From contig SCFO01000004.1 of assembly GCA_004078665.1 (NCBI GenBank), forward strand, positions 124,001 through 188,000: DNA of 64,000 nt, read 5' to 3'. Source of the stretch: Halobacillus fulvus. Lineage in GTDB: Bacteria > Bacillota > Bacilli > Bacillales > Halobacillaceae. Made by a program: the position numbers and the translations under genes. The notes under the pieces are model-generated. The model saw nothing but the letters and a program-made list of their open reading frames with translations, was not told where the DNA came from and did no database searches. Numbering within the stretch: position 1 is the stretch's first letter; every line of letters begins with the position of its first letter. Positions 24,970-33,064 of the stretch are shown piece by piece.

Positions 24970-25152
24970 TTTATTCCTCCTCTGCTCCAGCAATGAAGTG
25001 ATGTTAGTGTAAGTATATCCCAAGATGCGAATTTTGTCTTTTCTAGTCGTAATGAAGGAAGTTCTTTCCCTTTCATTCTTCAGCCATTTGTATTAGGATA
25101 GTAAAAGTGATTTTGAAACATACTACAAAGATAAAAACCAGGAGGAACCATC

Positions 25153-26064
25153 ATGAGTAACCGTAATAAAGGGATTTTATTACTGCTCGTATCCGCCTTC
25201 GGTTTTTCCATGATGGCTGCACTTGTTAAACTTTCCGGTGATTTGCCTACCGTGCAGAAGACTCTGTTCCGGAATGTTGTCTCTGCCGTCATCGCTTTTG
25301 GATTCGTCGTTTATCACAAAGAACGACTGTTCGGAAAAAAAGAGAACCAGGTCTTGTTATTATCACGATCGGCGCTTGGCACGATCGGAATGGTCTTATT
25401 CTTTTATGCCATCGATAACCTCGTTCTTTCCGATGCGGATATGTTGAATAAATTAAGCCCGTTTCTGCTCATTATATTCTCAGCTATTTTTCTCAAAGAA
25501 AAAGCGAAGCTATATCAAGTGATCGCCATCATTATTGCTTTCATCGGGACGCTGTTCATTATTAAACCGCAATTCTCTATCGAGTTCGTCCCTTATCTGG
25601 CTGGGATTTTCTCTGCCGTGTTTGCAGCCGGCGCTTATACACTTGTACGGGTGTTGGGGGACAAAGAGAAGTTTTACACGATTGTTTTTTACTTTTCCTT
25701 TTTCACAACTGTTACGCTGCTTCCCTTTACAATTGCCTTTTATGAACCAATGTCAGCAGCGCAATGGATGTATTTATTAGGTGCCGGGGCATTTGCCACC
25801 ATCGGTCAATTCGGGCTGACGATGGCCTATAAGTATGCACCTGCGAGAGAAATTTCTATTTTCTTCTACTCTACGGTCGTTTACTCTGCCTTGATCAGCA
25901 TCTTCTTATTCGGACAAGTTCCCGATATTTTAAGTGTCATCGGCTATATCACCATATTTGGTGCTTCCCTTTATATGTTCCTTAAAAACAATAAACAGGC
26001 TGAAAAGTTGGAAGAGAAACAAGAACCCCCTTACAGTGAACCTAAATATGCTACTAAACAATAA
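25153..26064 (+). CDS. EamA/DMT-family transporter
   Basis: This 303-residue protein has ten predicted membrane helices in two EamA repeats, starting NKGILLLLVSAFGFSMMAAL, with the KLSPFLLIIFSAIFLKEK motif typical of each repeat end. These are drug/metabolite exporters or nucleotide-sugar/amino-acid carriers; the substrate is unknown. AGGAGGAACCATC precedes the ATG. It is a single gene ending in a strong terminator shared with the convergent ABC-F gene region. Confidence 0.88.
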   Translation: MSNRNKGILLLLVSAFGFSMMAALVKLSGDLPTVQKTLFRNVVSAVIAFGFVVYHKERLFGKKENQVLLLSRSALGTIGMVLFFYAIDNLVLSDADMLNKLSPFLLIIFSAIFLKEKAKLYQVIAIIIAFIGTLFIIKPQFSIEFVPYLAGIFSAVFAAGAYTLVRVLGDKEKFYTIVFYFSFFTTVTLLPFTIAFYEPMSAAQWMYLLGAGAFATIGQFGLTMAYKYAPAREISIFFYSTVVYSALISIFLFGQVPDILSVIGYITIFGASLYMFLKNNKQAEKLEEKQEPPYSEPKYATKQ

Positions 26065-26089
26065 AAGCGGCCCTTCGGCCGCTTTTTTT
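26063..26089 (+). terminator. Terminator of the EamA gene
   Basis: AAGCGGCC and GGCCGCTT around a CTTC loop, followed by seven T, just overlapping the end of the convergent gene. Confidence 0.92.
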
Positions 26090-27662
26090 ATGACTTGAAA
26101 CTTCTAAGTTGTTTTAATGTTCGTTGATACTCTTCTTCAAGCTGAATGGGATCATCTTTCGGCGTGGGCATGCTTAATTTCCCGATCAGTTCGGTCAGTC
26201 GGTTTTCCAATGTCAGCTGATCATACACCGCATCTTCGGCAGCTTCCCTTTGCTGATGTCGGTTCGTCCAATCCTCCCAAGTCCCTTCAAAATCTTGAAG
26301 CACTCCGGATTCGATTACCCATAAACGATCCGCAGTTTTTTGAATAAAGGTGCGGTCATGAGTAACGTACAGAACGGCTCCAGGGTAGTCAAGCACCAAC
26401 TGCTCGAGCGCTTGAATCGCCTCGAAATCCAAATGATTTGTTGGTTCATCGAGAATCATCAACTGGGCTCTTCTTGTCAAAAGCCTTGCAAGAGCAAGCT
26501 TCACCCGTTCCCCTCCACTCAGAACCGCGATTCTTTTGTTCATATCCTGCTCATAAAACCGAAGCCTGGCTAAAATGATCCGGACCATCGATTCAGACAG
26601 CGGACTGGATTCACTGGCATAGTCAAAAACAGTGGATTCGATAGGAAGTGATTCCAGGTTCTGATTGAAATAGGCAACATCAACCTGGTTTGGAAACCTC
26701 TCAGGTTGGTGAATGAGATCATTTAACAGCGTCGTTTTACCTGAACCGTTGTTTCCAATCAGCGCCACCCTCGCCTTATTTGGTAGAGAGGCCTGCGGGA
26801 TATCCAAAAGCTTCCGCCCATTTCTTGAGATGGACTCTTCCCTGAACTGACAAAGATATTTATGATGCACAGCGTCCCCTTGCTCAAAAGACATTTTCAC
26901 CTCATCCCACTCAAACGGTTTATCTACCTTTTCAAGGCGATCCAGACGTCGTTCCAACGTTTTGCTGACTCTCTCCACTTTCTTCTGCTTTGCTGCAGCT
27001 TTATTTTTACCGAGCTGCCATTCAGAATTCCCCATCCTTTTCGGAGGCTTCCTCATTCCTTTAGATTGATCATGCTTCTGTTTCATTCGCTGTTTGAGTC
27101 GTTTTTTCTCATCCGAATATTGCTGATATTTTTCATTCTGCTGTTTTCTCTCTATTTCTTTTTGTTTTTCATAAAAAGAATAGTTCCCGCTATATACTGT
27201 GATTGTTCCCTGATCGAGCTCCCATATTTTTGTACACACCTGGTTCAGGAGCATCCTGTCATGAGAAGCAATCAGCATGGATCCTTGATGCGCGATAAGC
27301 TTTCGCTCTAGTTCCTCGACGTGTTTGAAATCAAGATTGTTCGTCGGCTCATCCAGAAGCAACAAATGCCTGCTTTCTTCGAAGACCTTCTTTAGCCTGT
27401 GCAATGTCTTCTCTCCGCCGCTATACGAAGCCTTCTCCATCTCTTCACTCAATTGCTTCAGCCAGCTGACAGACGTCATCCATTCGACTTGGGGCCGGAC
27501 ATCAAGGTCCTCCATCAAATACCGGAACAAAAGGGTTTTCCCCTGCCCATTTTTTCCGACTAGCCCGATTTTTTCTCCTTCATGAATGGCGATTTCAGGA
27601 ATCGATAAGATTTGCCGATCTCCAATCGAATACTCGATATTTTTAGCTCTCATCAATAACAC
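26088..27662 (-). CDS. ABC-F protein, antibiotic-resistance type (Vga/VmlR-like)
   Basis: This soluble protein of about 524 residues has two ABC domains and no membrane helices. The first has Walker A GKNGQGKT and the second GNNGSGKT. Signatures are YSGGE and LSGGE, and each Walker B ends LLLDEPTNNLDF or MILDEPTNHLDF. The basic interdomain linker is long (KQKEIERKQQNEKYQQYSDE and onward), as in ribosome-protection members that expel drugs from the peptidyl transferase centre. The start is taken as GTG 27662, 7 nt after GGGAGG; ATG 27653 is the alternative. The ribosome binding site is inside an attenuator hairpin, matching antibiotic-inducible members. The drug class protected is unknown. Confidence 0.85.
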   Translation of the reverse strand: MLLMRAKNIEYSIGDRQILSIPEIAIHEGEKIGLVGKNGQGKTLLFRYLMEDLDVRPQVEWMTSVSWLKQLSEEMEKASYSGGEKTLHRLKKVFEESRHLLLLDEPTNNLDFKHVEELERKLIAHQGSMLIASHDRMLLNQVCTKIWELDQGTITVYSGNYSFYEKQKEIERKQQNEKYQQYSDEKKRLKQRMKQKHDQSKGMRKPPKRMGNSEWQLGKNKAAAKQKKVERVSKTLERRLDRLEKVDKPFEWDEVKMSFEQGDAVHHKYLCQFREESISRNGRKLLDIPQASLPNKARVALIGNNGSGKTTLLNDLIHQPERFPNQVDVAYFNQNLESLPIESTVFDYASESSPLSESMVRIILARLRFYEQDMNKRIAVLSGGERVKLALARLLTRRAQLMILDEPTNHLDFEAIQALEQLVLDYPGAVLYVTHDRTFIQKTADRLWVIESGVLQDFEGTWEDWTNRHQQREAAEDAVYDQLTLENRLTELIGKLSMPTPKDDPIQLEEEYQRTLKQLRSFKS

Positions 27663-27693
27663 AAAAAAACCTCCCTGAATCGCTTCAGAAAGG
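27663..27693 (-). terminator. Attenuator terminator directly ahead of the ABC-F gene
   Basis: On the minus strand CCTTTCTGAA (27684-27693) pairs with TTCAGGGAGG (27670-27679) across a GCGA loop, with two G-U pairs, followed by seven T and then the GTG start. The 3' arm includes the GGAGG ribosome binding site, so the hairpin should block both elongation and initiation. Confidence 0.85.
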
Positions 27694-27823
27694 CATAGGT
27701 CTCCGCTCATAACAAACCGCACAAAGGCGACCTTCATAAGCAATGAATCATATTTAGACAGACCAATCCTGTATTTCTGAAACGACACATGTATTTTGAA
27801 TATGTGCGTATAAAAACAGGATT
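27663..27823 (-). promoter_or_regulatory. Antibiotic-responsive attenuator leader of the ABC-F gene
   Basis: Three mutually exclusive pairings are visible. TCGTTTCAGAAA (minus strand, 27774-27785) is fully complementary, with one G-U pair, to TTTCTGAAGCGA, the 5' arm and loop of the terminator; it is the antiterminator. That segment also lies in the 3' arm of an upstream hairpin closed by CCTGT/ACAGG. An intermediate hairpin GGTCGCC/GGAGACC lies between them. A frame of 18 residues (27734-27790, MCRFRNTGLVCLNMIHCL) overlaps the antiterminator but has no ribosome binding site. This layout fits ribosome-mediated attenuation known for vmlR-type genes. Confidence 0.75.
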
Positions 27824-27969
27824 AGTACTTCATTGCTTTAAACGTCAGTCCCTTCTTTGTCATTATTTTCATTATATACATGGCTGTATGAAAATAACAA
27901 CCTTCTTTATTGAATCGCCGAGAAATGTGATAAGCTAATCCTATCCATTTATTAAAAAGGAGGCACTTT

Positions 27970-28935
27970 ATGTATCCTGAAAAACTGAAGCCGGGCCAAG
28001 AAGTGAGAGTCATATCCCCTGCGGAAAGCCTGTCCATGATCGCCCATGACCAAAGAGAACTCGCCATTCAACGTTTAGAAACCCTTGGCGTGACGGTTAC
28101 ATACAGTCAATATGCTGAAGTTGATGAAGCATCCGTAGAACAGCGGGTACACGACCTGCACGAAGCGTTTCTCGACCCTAATGTAGCGGCCATCATGACG
28201 ACGATTGGCGGCTACAACAGTAACCAGTTATTGTGCGACTTGGATTATGAATTAATCCGCCGAAACCCAAAGATCCTTTGCGGCTTCTCAGACATCACCG
28301 CGCTATCCAACGCCATACATAAAAAAACCGGACTTGTTACGTATAGCGGTCCGCATTTCTCTAGCTTTGGCATGAAAGAAGGCATCGACTATACGTGGAG
28401 TTATTTCCGCAAAGTCATGACAGAGAAGGCCCCGTTCGAGGTTGAACCTGCCGATCATTGGAGTGATGATGCCTGGTATCTGGATCAGGACAACCGCACC
28501 TTTTATGACAATGAAGGGTATCGTGTCCTCCAAAAAGGGAAAGCCACAGGAAAATCTCTAGGCGGAAATTTATGTACGTTCAACCTTCTTCAAGGGACAC
28601 CCTTCATGCCTGACTTAGAAGACTCGATTTTATTTCTCGAGGATGATCTTCTGACAGATCCGAAGACTTTCGATCGCGATCTTCAATCATTGCTTCATCA
28701 ACCGGATTTCCATAAAGTGAGAGGACTCGTCATCGGTCGGTTTCAGAAAGAGTCCGATATATCGCTCGACAAGCTGAAAAAAATCATCGAGACGAAAAAA
28801 GAGCTGGAGGGAATGCCGATCATCGTTAATGCAAGCTTCGGACACACAACCCCAAGGTTCACTTTCCCAATTGGGGGAAGCGTCACAATTACAGCGGATT
28901 CGTTTAAAGCCCGCATTGTATTGAACCATTATTAA
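27970..28935 (+). CDS. S66-family LD-carboxypeptidase (MccF/LdcA-like)
   Basis: This 321-residue protein is of peptidase family S66. It has VISPAESLS at the N-terminus, TTIGGYNSNQLL (near 77-88), the nucleophile Ser in CGFSDITAL (near 104-112), the Glu region LFLEDD (near 220) and the catalytic His in SFGHTTPRF (near 294-302). Members cleave L,D bonds of murein tetrapeptides (LdcA) or inactivate microcin C (MccF). No signal peptide is present, so it acts in the cytoplasm. AAAAAGGAGGCACTTT precedes the ATG. The family is certain, the substrate open. Confidence 0.87.
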   Translation: MYPEKLKPGQEVRVISPAESLSMIAHDQRELAIQRLETLGVTVTYSQYAEVDEASVEQRVHDLHEAFLDPNVAAIMTTIGGYNSNQLLCDLDYELIRRNPKILCGFSDITALSNAIHKKTGLVTYSGPHFSSFGMKEGIDYTWSYFRKVMTEKAPFEVEPADHWSDDAWYLDQDNRTFYDNEGYRVLQKGKATGKSLGGNLCTFNLLQGTPFMPDLEDSILFLEDDLLTDPKTFDRDLQSLLHQPDFHKVRGLVIGRFQKESDISLDKLKKIIETKKELEGMPIIVNASFGHTTPRFTFPIGGSVTITADSFKARIVLNHY

Positions 28936-28964
28936 AAGAGGTCACCATTTCGGGACCTCTTTTT
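28934..28964. terminator. Bidirectional terminator
   Basis: AAAAGAGGTC (28934-28943) pairs with GACCTCTTTT (28954-28963) between convergent genes. Confidence 0.85.
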
Positions 28965-28978
28965 ACGTAGATTCGTTG

Positions 28979-29734
28979 CTATTTGACCAAATCGTAAAGC
29001 TTATATACTTTTCCGTTCTCGATTTTTTTAGGTTCCTGTAAAAGGTTCATCAAGATACCGGCAACTTCCGCTGGCGACCTCAAAGCTCCTTCTTCTTTGA
29101 GCTGTTTAAACTTCTCGACTTCTGCGAATGCCTTTTCTGAAGAGGAACGGATTTCTCCCTGCATATCCGTATCGATCACGCCTGGACTATAGGCAAAAAT
29201 CGTATGTCCTTGTCCTTCTTGCTCAAGAGCGAGCGTATCGGTGAACCGGTTGATGGCGGCTTTCGTACTGCTGTATGTACTCCAGCCGTGTACGGCACGC
29301 TCTGCGGCTCCTGACGTAATGTTGATGATTCCCATCTTCACGTCCTGTTCATTCGCCAGTTTAACAAACTGATTGGTCAAAAGGATGGGTGCTGTCAAAT
29401 TGATCTGAATGTGCTTTTGGACCGCTTTAGCATCAAGCTCCCCAATGGTTTCGATCGGTTCGATCACGCCTGCATTGTTCACTAAGTACACATAATGGGT
29501 ACCTTCATGGAACACTTTCTCCGCCACTGCAGGCAACAGTTCATCGATTTGAGAAGGCTCACTCAAATCACACGGAATGTGCTCGTAGCTCACATGGAAT
29601 TTTTCTGCATCTTTCTTTAATTTTTCATTGTCTTTCCTTGATACAGAGATGATATTCACGTTTTTTTCCATCAGCTGATGGGCGATCGCTTCACCGAGTC
29701 CTCGTGAAGCTCCGGTAATCACAGCATATTGCAT
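28979..29734 (-). CDS. Short-chain dehydrogenase, benzil reductase-like (YueD-like)
   Basis: This 251-residue classical SDR has the cofactor loop TGASRGLG (residues 7-14), NNAG (near 92-95), the catalytic Ser in INITSGAAE (near 139), and YSSTK with Tyr and Lys of the YxxxK motif (near 155-159). It resembles B. subtilis YueD and the B. cereus (S)-benzoin-forming benzil reductase; the natural substrate is unknown. AAGGAGGAAAAAGGTT precedes the ATG at 29734. The longer frame upstream has no site. Confidence 0.83.
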   Translation of the reverse strand: MQYAVITGASRGLGEAIAHQLMEKNVNIISVSRKDNEKLKKDAEKFHVSYEHIPCDLSEPSQIDELLPAVAEKVFHEGTHYVYLVNNAGVIEPIETIGELDAKAVQKHIQINLTAPILLTNQFVKLANEQDVKMGIINITSGAAERAVHGWSTYSSTKAAINRFTDTLALEQEGQGHTIFAYSPGVIDTDMQGEIRSSSEKAFAEVEKFKQLKEEGALRSPAEVAGILMNLLQEPKKIENGKVYKLYDLVK

Positions 29735-29841
29735 AACCTTTTTCCTCCTTAGAATCCTGCATATTTTCATCTGCTTTACATCTGAATAGGCAGCGTTTAT
29801 GATAAATGAAGCATGCCCCGAAAGACGAAAAGGAGTCTATC

Positions 29842-30474
29842 ATGAAGTACCTCTATTTGTTTATCATTTATTTAGCCGGCCTGACCGTATCAAGCCTCGG
29901 CCTTGCTTTAATTATACAATCCGGACTTGGTGTAGGACCAGGAGACAGTATTGCAGTCGGCTTATCGATGCATCTTCCCGTTACGGTTGGAAGCGTGATG
30001 ATCGTCGCCTTCGTCATTTTATTGCTGGTCAATGCTTGGCTTGAAAAAAAGCGACCCCAATTCGAATCCCTAATCCCGATCATCATCCGTGGACGGACCG
30101 TAGACATTTTTTTATACGGCTTACTTGCCGATATGAATTATGACATCTGGTGGGCCCAGTGGGGAATCTTCTCACTCGGTCTCATCGCTACAGCTGTAGG
30201 CGTCGCGGTCTATCTAAGAACGCCGTTCCCACGAATTCCTCTCGATCATTTCATGATGATCATGAATGAGAAAACCAACCAGTCCAAAAGCTCTGTGCGA
30301 ATTTTTACAGAGTCCGGTATGGCACTTGTCGGGTTTTTGCTCGGTGCTCCTGTTGGAATTGGGACACTGATTGTAGCGCTGTTGCTCGGTCCATTCATCC
30401 AATGGTCCTATCACCTTTCGCGACCAGTAGCTCTTTTATGGTCCGATCCCCCTCCAAAGAAACAAAAAGCATGA
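29842..30474 (+). CDS. YczE/YyaS/YitT-type membrane protein
   Basis: This 210-residue membrane protein has about five hydrophobic helices. The first region, YLAGLTVSSLGLALIIQSGL with GVGPGDSIAVGLS, is characteristic of the YczE family. In B. subtilis YczE is needed for surfactin and plipastatin production, but most members have no known role, and no synthetase is nearby here. The start at 29842 follows AAAAGGAGTCTATC; an earlier in-frame start at 29806 has no site. It is a single gene with a bidirectional terminator. Confidence 0.78.
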   Translation: MKYLYLFIIYLAGLTVSSLGLALIIQSGLGVGPGDSIAVGLSMHLPVTVGSVMIVAFVILLLVNAWLEKKRPQFESLIPIIIRGRTVDIFLYGLLADMNYDIWWAQWGIFSLGLIATAVGVAVYLRTPFPRIPLDHFMMIMNEKTNQSKSSVRIFTESGMALVGFLLGAPVGIGTLIVALLLGPFIQWSYHLSRPVALLWSDPPPKKQKA

Positions 30475-30498
30475 ACGACCTATGCGTTCATGCTTTTT
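30464..30498. terminator. Bidirectional terminator
   Basis: A 14-bp stem (30464-30477 with 30485-30498) has A-rich and T-rich ends on the two sides. Confidence 0.9.
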
Positions 30499-30506
30499 CT
30501 ATGAGG

Positions 30507-30947
30507 TCATTCCTCTGTGAAGGATAGCTTTGTAACTCCTGATGCCTCTAGCTTTTGTCCGATCTCTTCTTCAATCTCTAGGCGTTTTTCCATCATCTCA
30601 TCGGTCATCTCACCTTCAGGAACACCGTATCTTTCCACCATTTCTTTTTCAGCCAACTTCTCGACAAGCTTGTCCCAAAAGCTGAATTCATCGTATTCCT
30701 CAACGTAAGTATCCAGAAGCTTCGACTCATAATCTACATCAAGATCATAAACACCCATTTCTTCCTGATGAATGACCTTACCTTCTAATCCGGCTTCCTT
30801 GTATTGAGACAATACGACTTCACGTACATCTTCGAATTCTTCATCGAGCTCCATCCGGGTGGAGTTCACCATCCATGTTCCAAGGTAGACGGCCTCGACG
30901 AGTTTCTCATACTGTTTCTCTGATAAGTTTAATTGTATAGATGCCAT
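30507..30947 (-). CDS. Acidic protein of unknown function
   Basis: This 146-residue soluble protein begins MASIQLNLSEKQYEKLVEAV and is strikingly acidic, with runs such as ELDEEFEDVREVV and EEYDEFSFWDKLVEKLAEKE. It is predicted to be nearly all helix. I do not recognise a family, though the charge bias fits salt-adapted cytoplasm. The start at 30947 follows GGAGGGAAACG; the longer frame upstream is unlikely. It faces the YczE-like gene. No promoter is obvious in the 300-base region upstream (30948-31242). Confidence 0.65.
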   Translation of the reverse strand: MASIQLNLSEKQYEKLVEAVYLGTWMVNSTRMELDEEFEDVREVVLSQYKEAGLEGKVIHQEEMGVYDLDVDYESKLLDTYVEEYDEFSFWDKLVEKLAEKEMVERYGVPEGEMTDEMMEKRLEIEEEIGQKLEASGVTKLSFTEE

Positions 30948-31205
30948 CGTTTCCCTCCATTCTTCCTTAGGAATTATAGCACAGATATGTTTCCATTCCC
31001 CATAACTCTGTCCATGAAAACGTAAAAATAAAAGCACTGTTAGATTTAGGTGTTGATATCGGTACCTCCAGATAATAGCTCAAAATGTCTCCGCTTTTCA
31101 TACTAAACCTTGGAGGGGAGGGAATCTAATATCTGGTTCGTTCTTCTATAGAATTACGGGATATGCGACTCCTTATGCTTAAAATCAACCTTGAATCTTA
31201 ACCAT

Positions 31206-31240
31206 ATAAAAAAGACGGAGTATGAAGACTCCGTCTTTTG
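31206..31240 (-). terminator. Terminator of the D-amino acid aminotransferase gene
   Basis: GACGGAGT and ACTCCGTC arms plus flanking A/T pairs form a 12-bp stem with a 6-nt loop; the minus-strand tail is TTTTTTAT. Confidence 0.9.
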
Positions 31241-31242
31241 GT

Positions 31243-32121
31243 TTATACGTGTTTGAAAAGGGATTGCTCTGCCGAAATTTTCGCGTCTTCTTCGTAGCAT
31301 TTCTGCAGGGTACGTGTGATTTTACCCGGCGTGCCATCTCCAATCGTCCGTTCGTCGACTTTCGTAATCGGCATCACTTCTGCCGTACTGCTCGTCAAGA
31401 ACAGCTCATCTGCATATTCGATATCCTCGATCCGAAACGCTTCTTCCACGAACTCGATGCCTTCTTTTTTACAAAACGCTTCTACCGCTATCCGTACACA
31501 GCCGTGTAAAATATTCTTTCTGGCTGGATGAGTATACACCTTCCCATTCCGTACTAAATAGGCATTGGAAGAGCTGCATTCTGTCACTTCACCATCTTTA
31601 TGGAGAATCGCCTCGAAGCTCCCCTGTTCTTTTGCTTCCTGCTTGGCCAGGACGTTCGGCAGCAAGTTGAGGCTCTTGATATAACACCAATCCCAGCGCA
31701 CATCAGGATGAGAAATAGCGGATACTCCATCTCTCATCCAATCCGTAGCTCTCGGAAGATCTTTTACATACGCATACAAATTAGCGGATGTATCCAGTGG
31801 GAACGTATGGTCACGCGGTGCCGAACCGCGTGTAATTTGCAAGTACACCTTCGCATCACTCTTCACTTCATTGACTTTTAACAATTGGTCTAAGTAATGG
31901 TACATCTGATCCTTCGTGTAAGGGACATTGATTTTGACTGCATCTGCTGAACGGTATAAGCGATCGACGTGTTCATCGATTAGATAGTAATTCCCCTGAT
32001 AGACACGGATCACTTCATATATCCCATCTCCAAATTGGAGTCCTCTCTCCTCAAAAGGGTATTGAAGGTCATTTTGGTGAACAAATTCTTTTTCTGTTAA
32101 GATGCGATCGTATATCGTCAT
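31243..32121 (-). CDS. dat: D-amino acid aminotransferase
   Basis: This 292-residue fold-type IV PLP enzyme converts D-alanine and 2-oxoglutarate to pyruvate and D-glutamate for peptidoglycan. The Schiff-base lysine is K149 in YIKSLNLLPNVLAKQEA, and RGLQFGDGIYEVIRV (residues 26-40), ITRGSAPRDH (near 96-105) and SSSNAYLV frame the active site as in the Bacillus YM-1 enzyme. AAGGAGGAATCGAG precedes the ATG. It is a single gene. Confusion with a branched-chain aminotransferase is unlikely given the SLNLLPN motif. Confidence 0.93.
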   Translation of the reverse strand: MTIYDRILTEKEFVHQNDLQYPFEERGLQFGDGIYEVIRVYQGNYYLIDEHVDRLYRSADAVKINVPYTKDQMYHYLDQLLKVNEVKSDAKVYLQITRGSAPRDHTFPLDTSANLYAYVKDLPRATDWMRDGVSAISHPDVRWDWCYIKSLNLLPNVLAKQEAKEQGSFEAILHKDGEVTECSSSNAYLVRNGKVYTHPARKNILHGCVRIAVEAFCKKEGIEFVEEAFRIEDIEYADELFLTSSTAEVMPITKVDERTIGDGTPGKITRTLQKCYEEDAKISAEQSLFKHV

Positions 32122-32280
32122 CTCGATTCCTCCTTTTTCACTGCAACTCGTTAACGAATAGTTTATCAGAAAATTCTATCACTTTGTGAAGATTTGTGCA
32201 ATTGGTCTCAATCAAGTACTTTTGAACTAAGCATGGTTCACTTTCCATTTTTGGTATGCACCTCTATTACCCTTTCTGAA

Positions 32281-32309
32281 CAAAAATAAGCATAGACTTT
32301 TGTCTATGC
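32281..32309 (-). terminator. Terminator of the anchored protein gene
   Basis: GCATAGAC (32290-32297) pairs with GTCTATGC (32302-32309) around TTTT; the minus-strand tail is TTATTTTTG. Confidence 0.8.
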
Positions 32310-32384
32310 GCAGAAAAGAGAAAAGTGTGTGTTTACTCCCCATCCCTTTCCTCCTTAGACGCTCCCATTTTACCACAGACATCA

Positions 32385-32927
32385 TTAGTTGTTACCTAAA
32401 ACTAAAGGAATGTCCACATGAAAGAGGGCTTGTTTCCTCGGCTCTTCTTTATCCAGCATCGGGTAAAACGAGAAGGTTAGGGAATTCGGACCTTTTCTGT
32501 ATTCTTCCTGATCGATTAAATGGAAATCCTCTATCTTCACAAACTGAAAAGTAGAAAAGGTGCCTTCCTCCCTCTCTTCTGTCCTTCCTGTAAAGGTTGT
32601 TCCATTGCTGTCCACCGCCTTGACGAGAAATGAAACGGCTCCTTTTTCCTTGTACCACTTCTCGTCTTTCAGATGTTGATTACGGTCTTCGTACCACATA
32701 CCTAAATATAAAGCTTCCTGTTCCTTTGCGTAATACAACTCTGACACATGGATCCCCATGTCAAGCTCCACCGGACCATCTGAGATCACGAGACCCTCGA
32801 CCACAGTGTCTAGTGGTGGCTGCGCTCCACTTGCAAGCTGGTTGAATTCTTTATTGTCGATATAAAGAAAAACAGCCACAAATAAAACGATCATCAGAGC
32901 GACGACAGCTCTCCTTATCGTCTTCAT
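32385..32927 (-). CDS. Membrane-anchored extracytoplasmic protein of unknown function
   Basis: This 180-residue protein has one N-terminal hydrophobic segment (RRAVVALMIVLFVAVFLYID, residues 5-24) acting as uncleaved signal anchor, then a hydrophilic extracellular domain predicted to be beta-rich (ELDMGIHVSELYYAKEQEAL, FSTFQFVKIEDFHLID). No catalytic motif is seen. The start at 32927 follows GGGGGAAGCGG; a longer frame to 33068 would bury the anchor. It follows spoVR, but a terminator lies between them. Confidence 0.65.
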   Translation of the reverse strand: MKTIRRAVVALMIVLFVAVFLYIDNKEFNQLASGAQPPLDTVVEGLVISDGPVELDMGIHVSELYYAKEQEALYLGMWYEDRNQHLKDEKWYKEKGAVSFLVKAVDSNGTTFTGRTEEREEGTFSTFQFVKIEDFHLIDQEEYRKGPNSLTFSFYPMLDKEEPRKQALFHVDIPLVLGNN

Positions 32928-33010
32928 CCGCTTCCCCCGCCCTTTCCTGGTAAATATTGAAAACATTATACCAAAGCTGCACTGGGCTTGTAACGAACTC
33001 GACGAAACCA

Positions 33011-33043
33011 TACAAAAAAACTGGAGATGATCGTCTCCAGTTT
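33011..33043 (-). terminator. Terminator of spoVR
   Basis: AAACTGGAGA (33018-33027) pairs with TCTCCAGTTT (33034-33043); on the minus strand seven T follow. Confidence 0.9.
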
Positions 33044-33064
33044 GGTTAGAAATGACACCATTCT

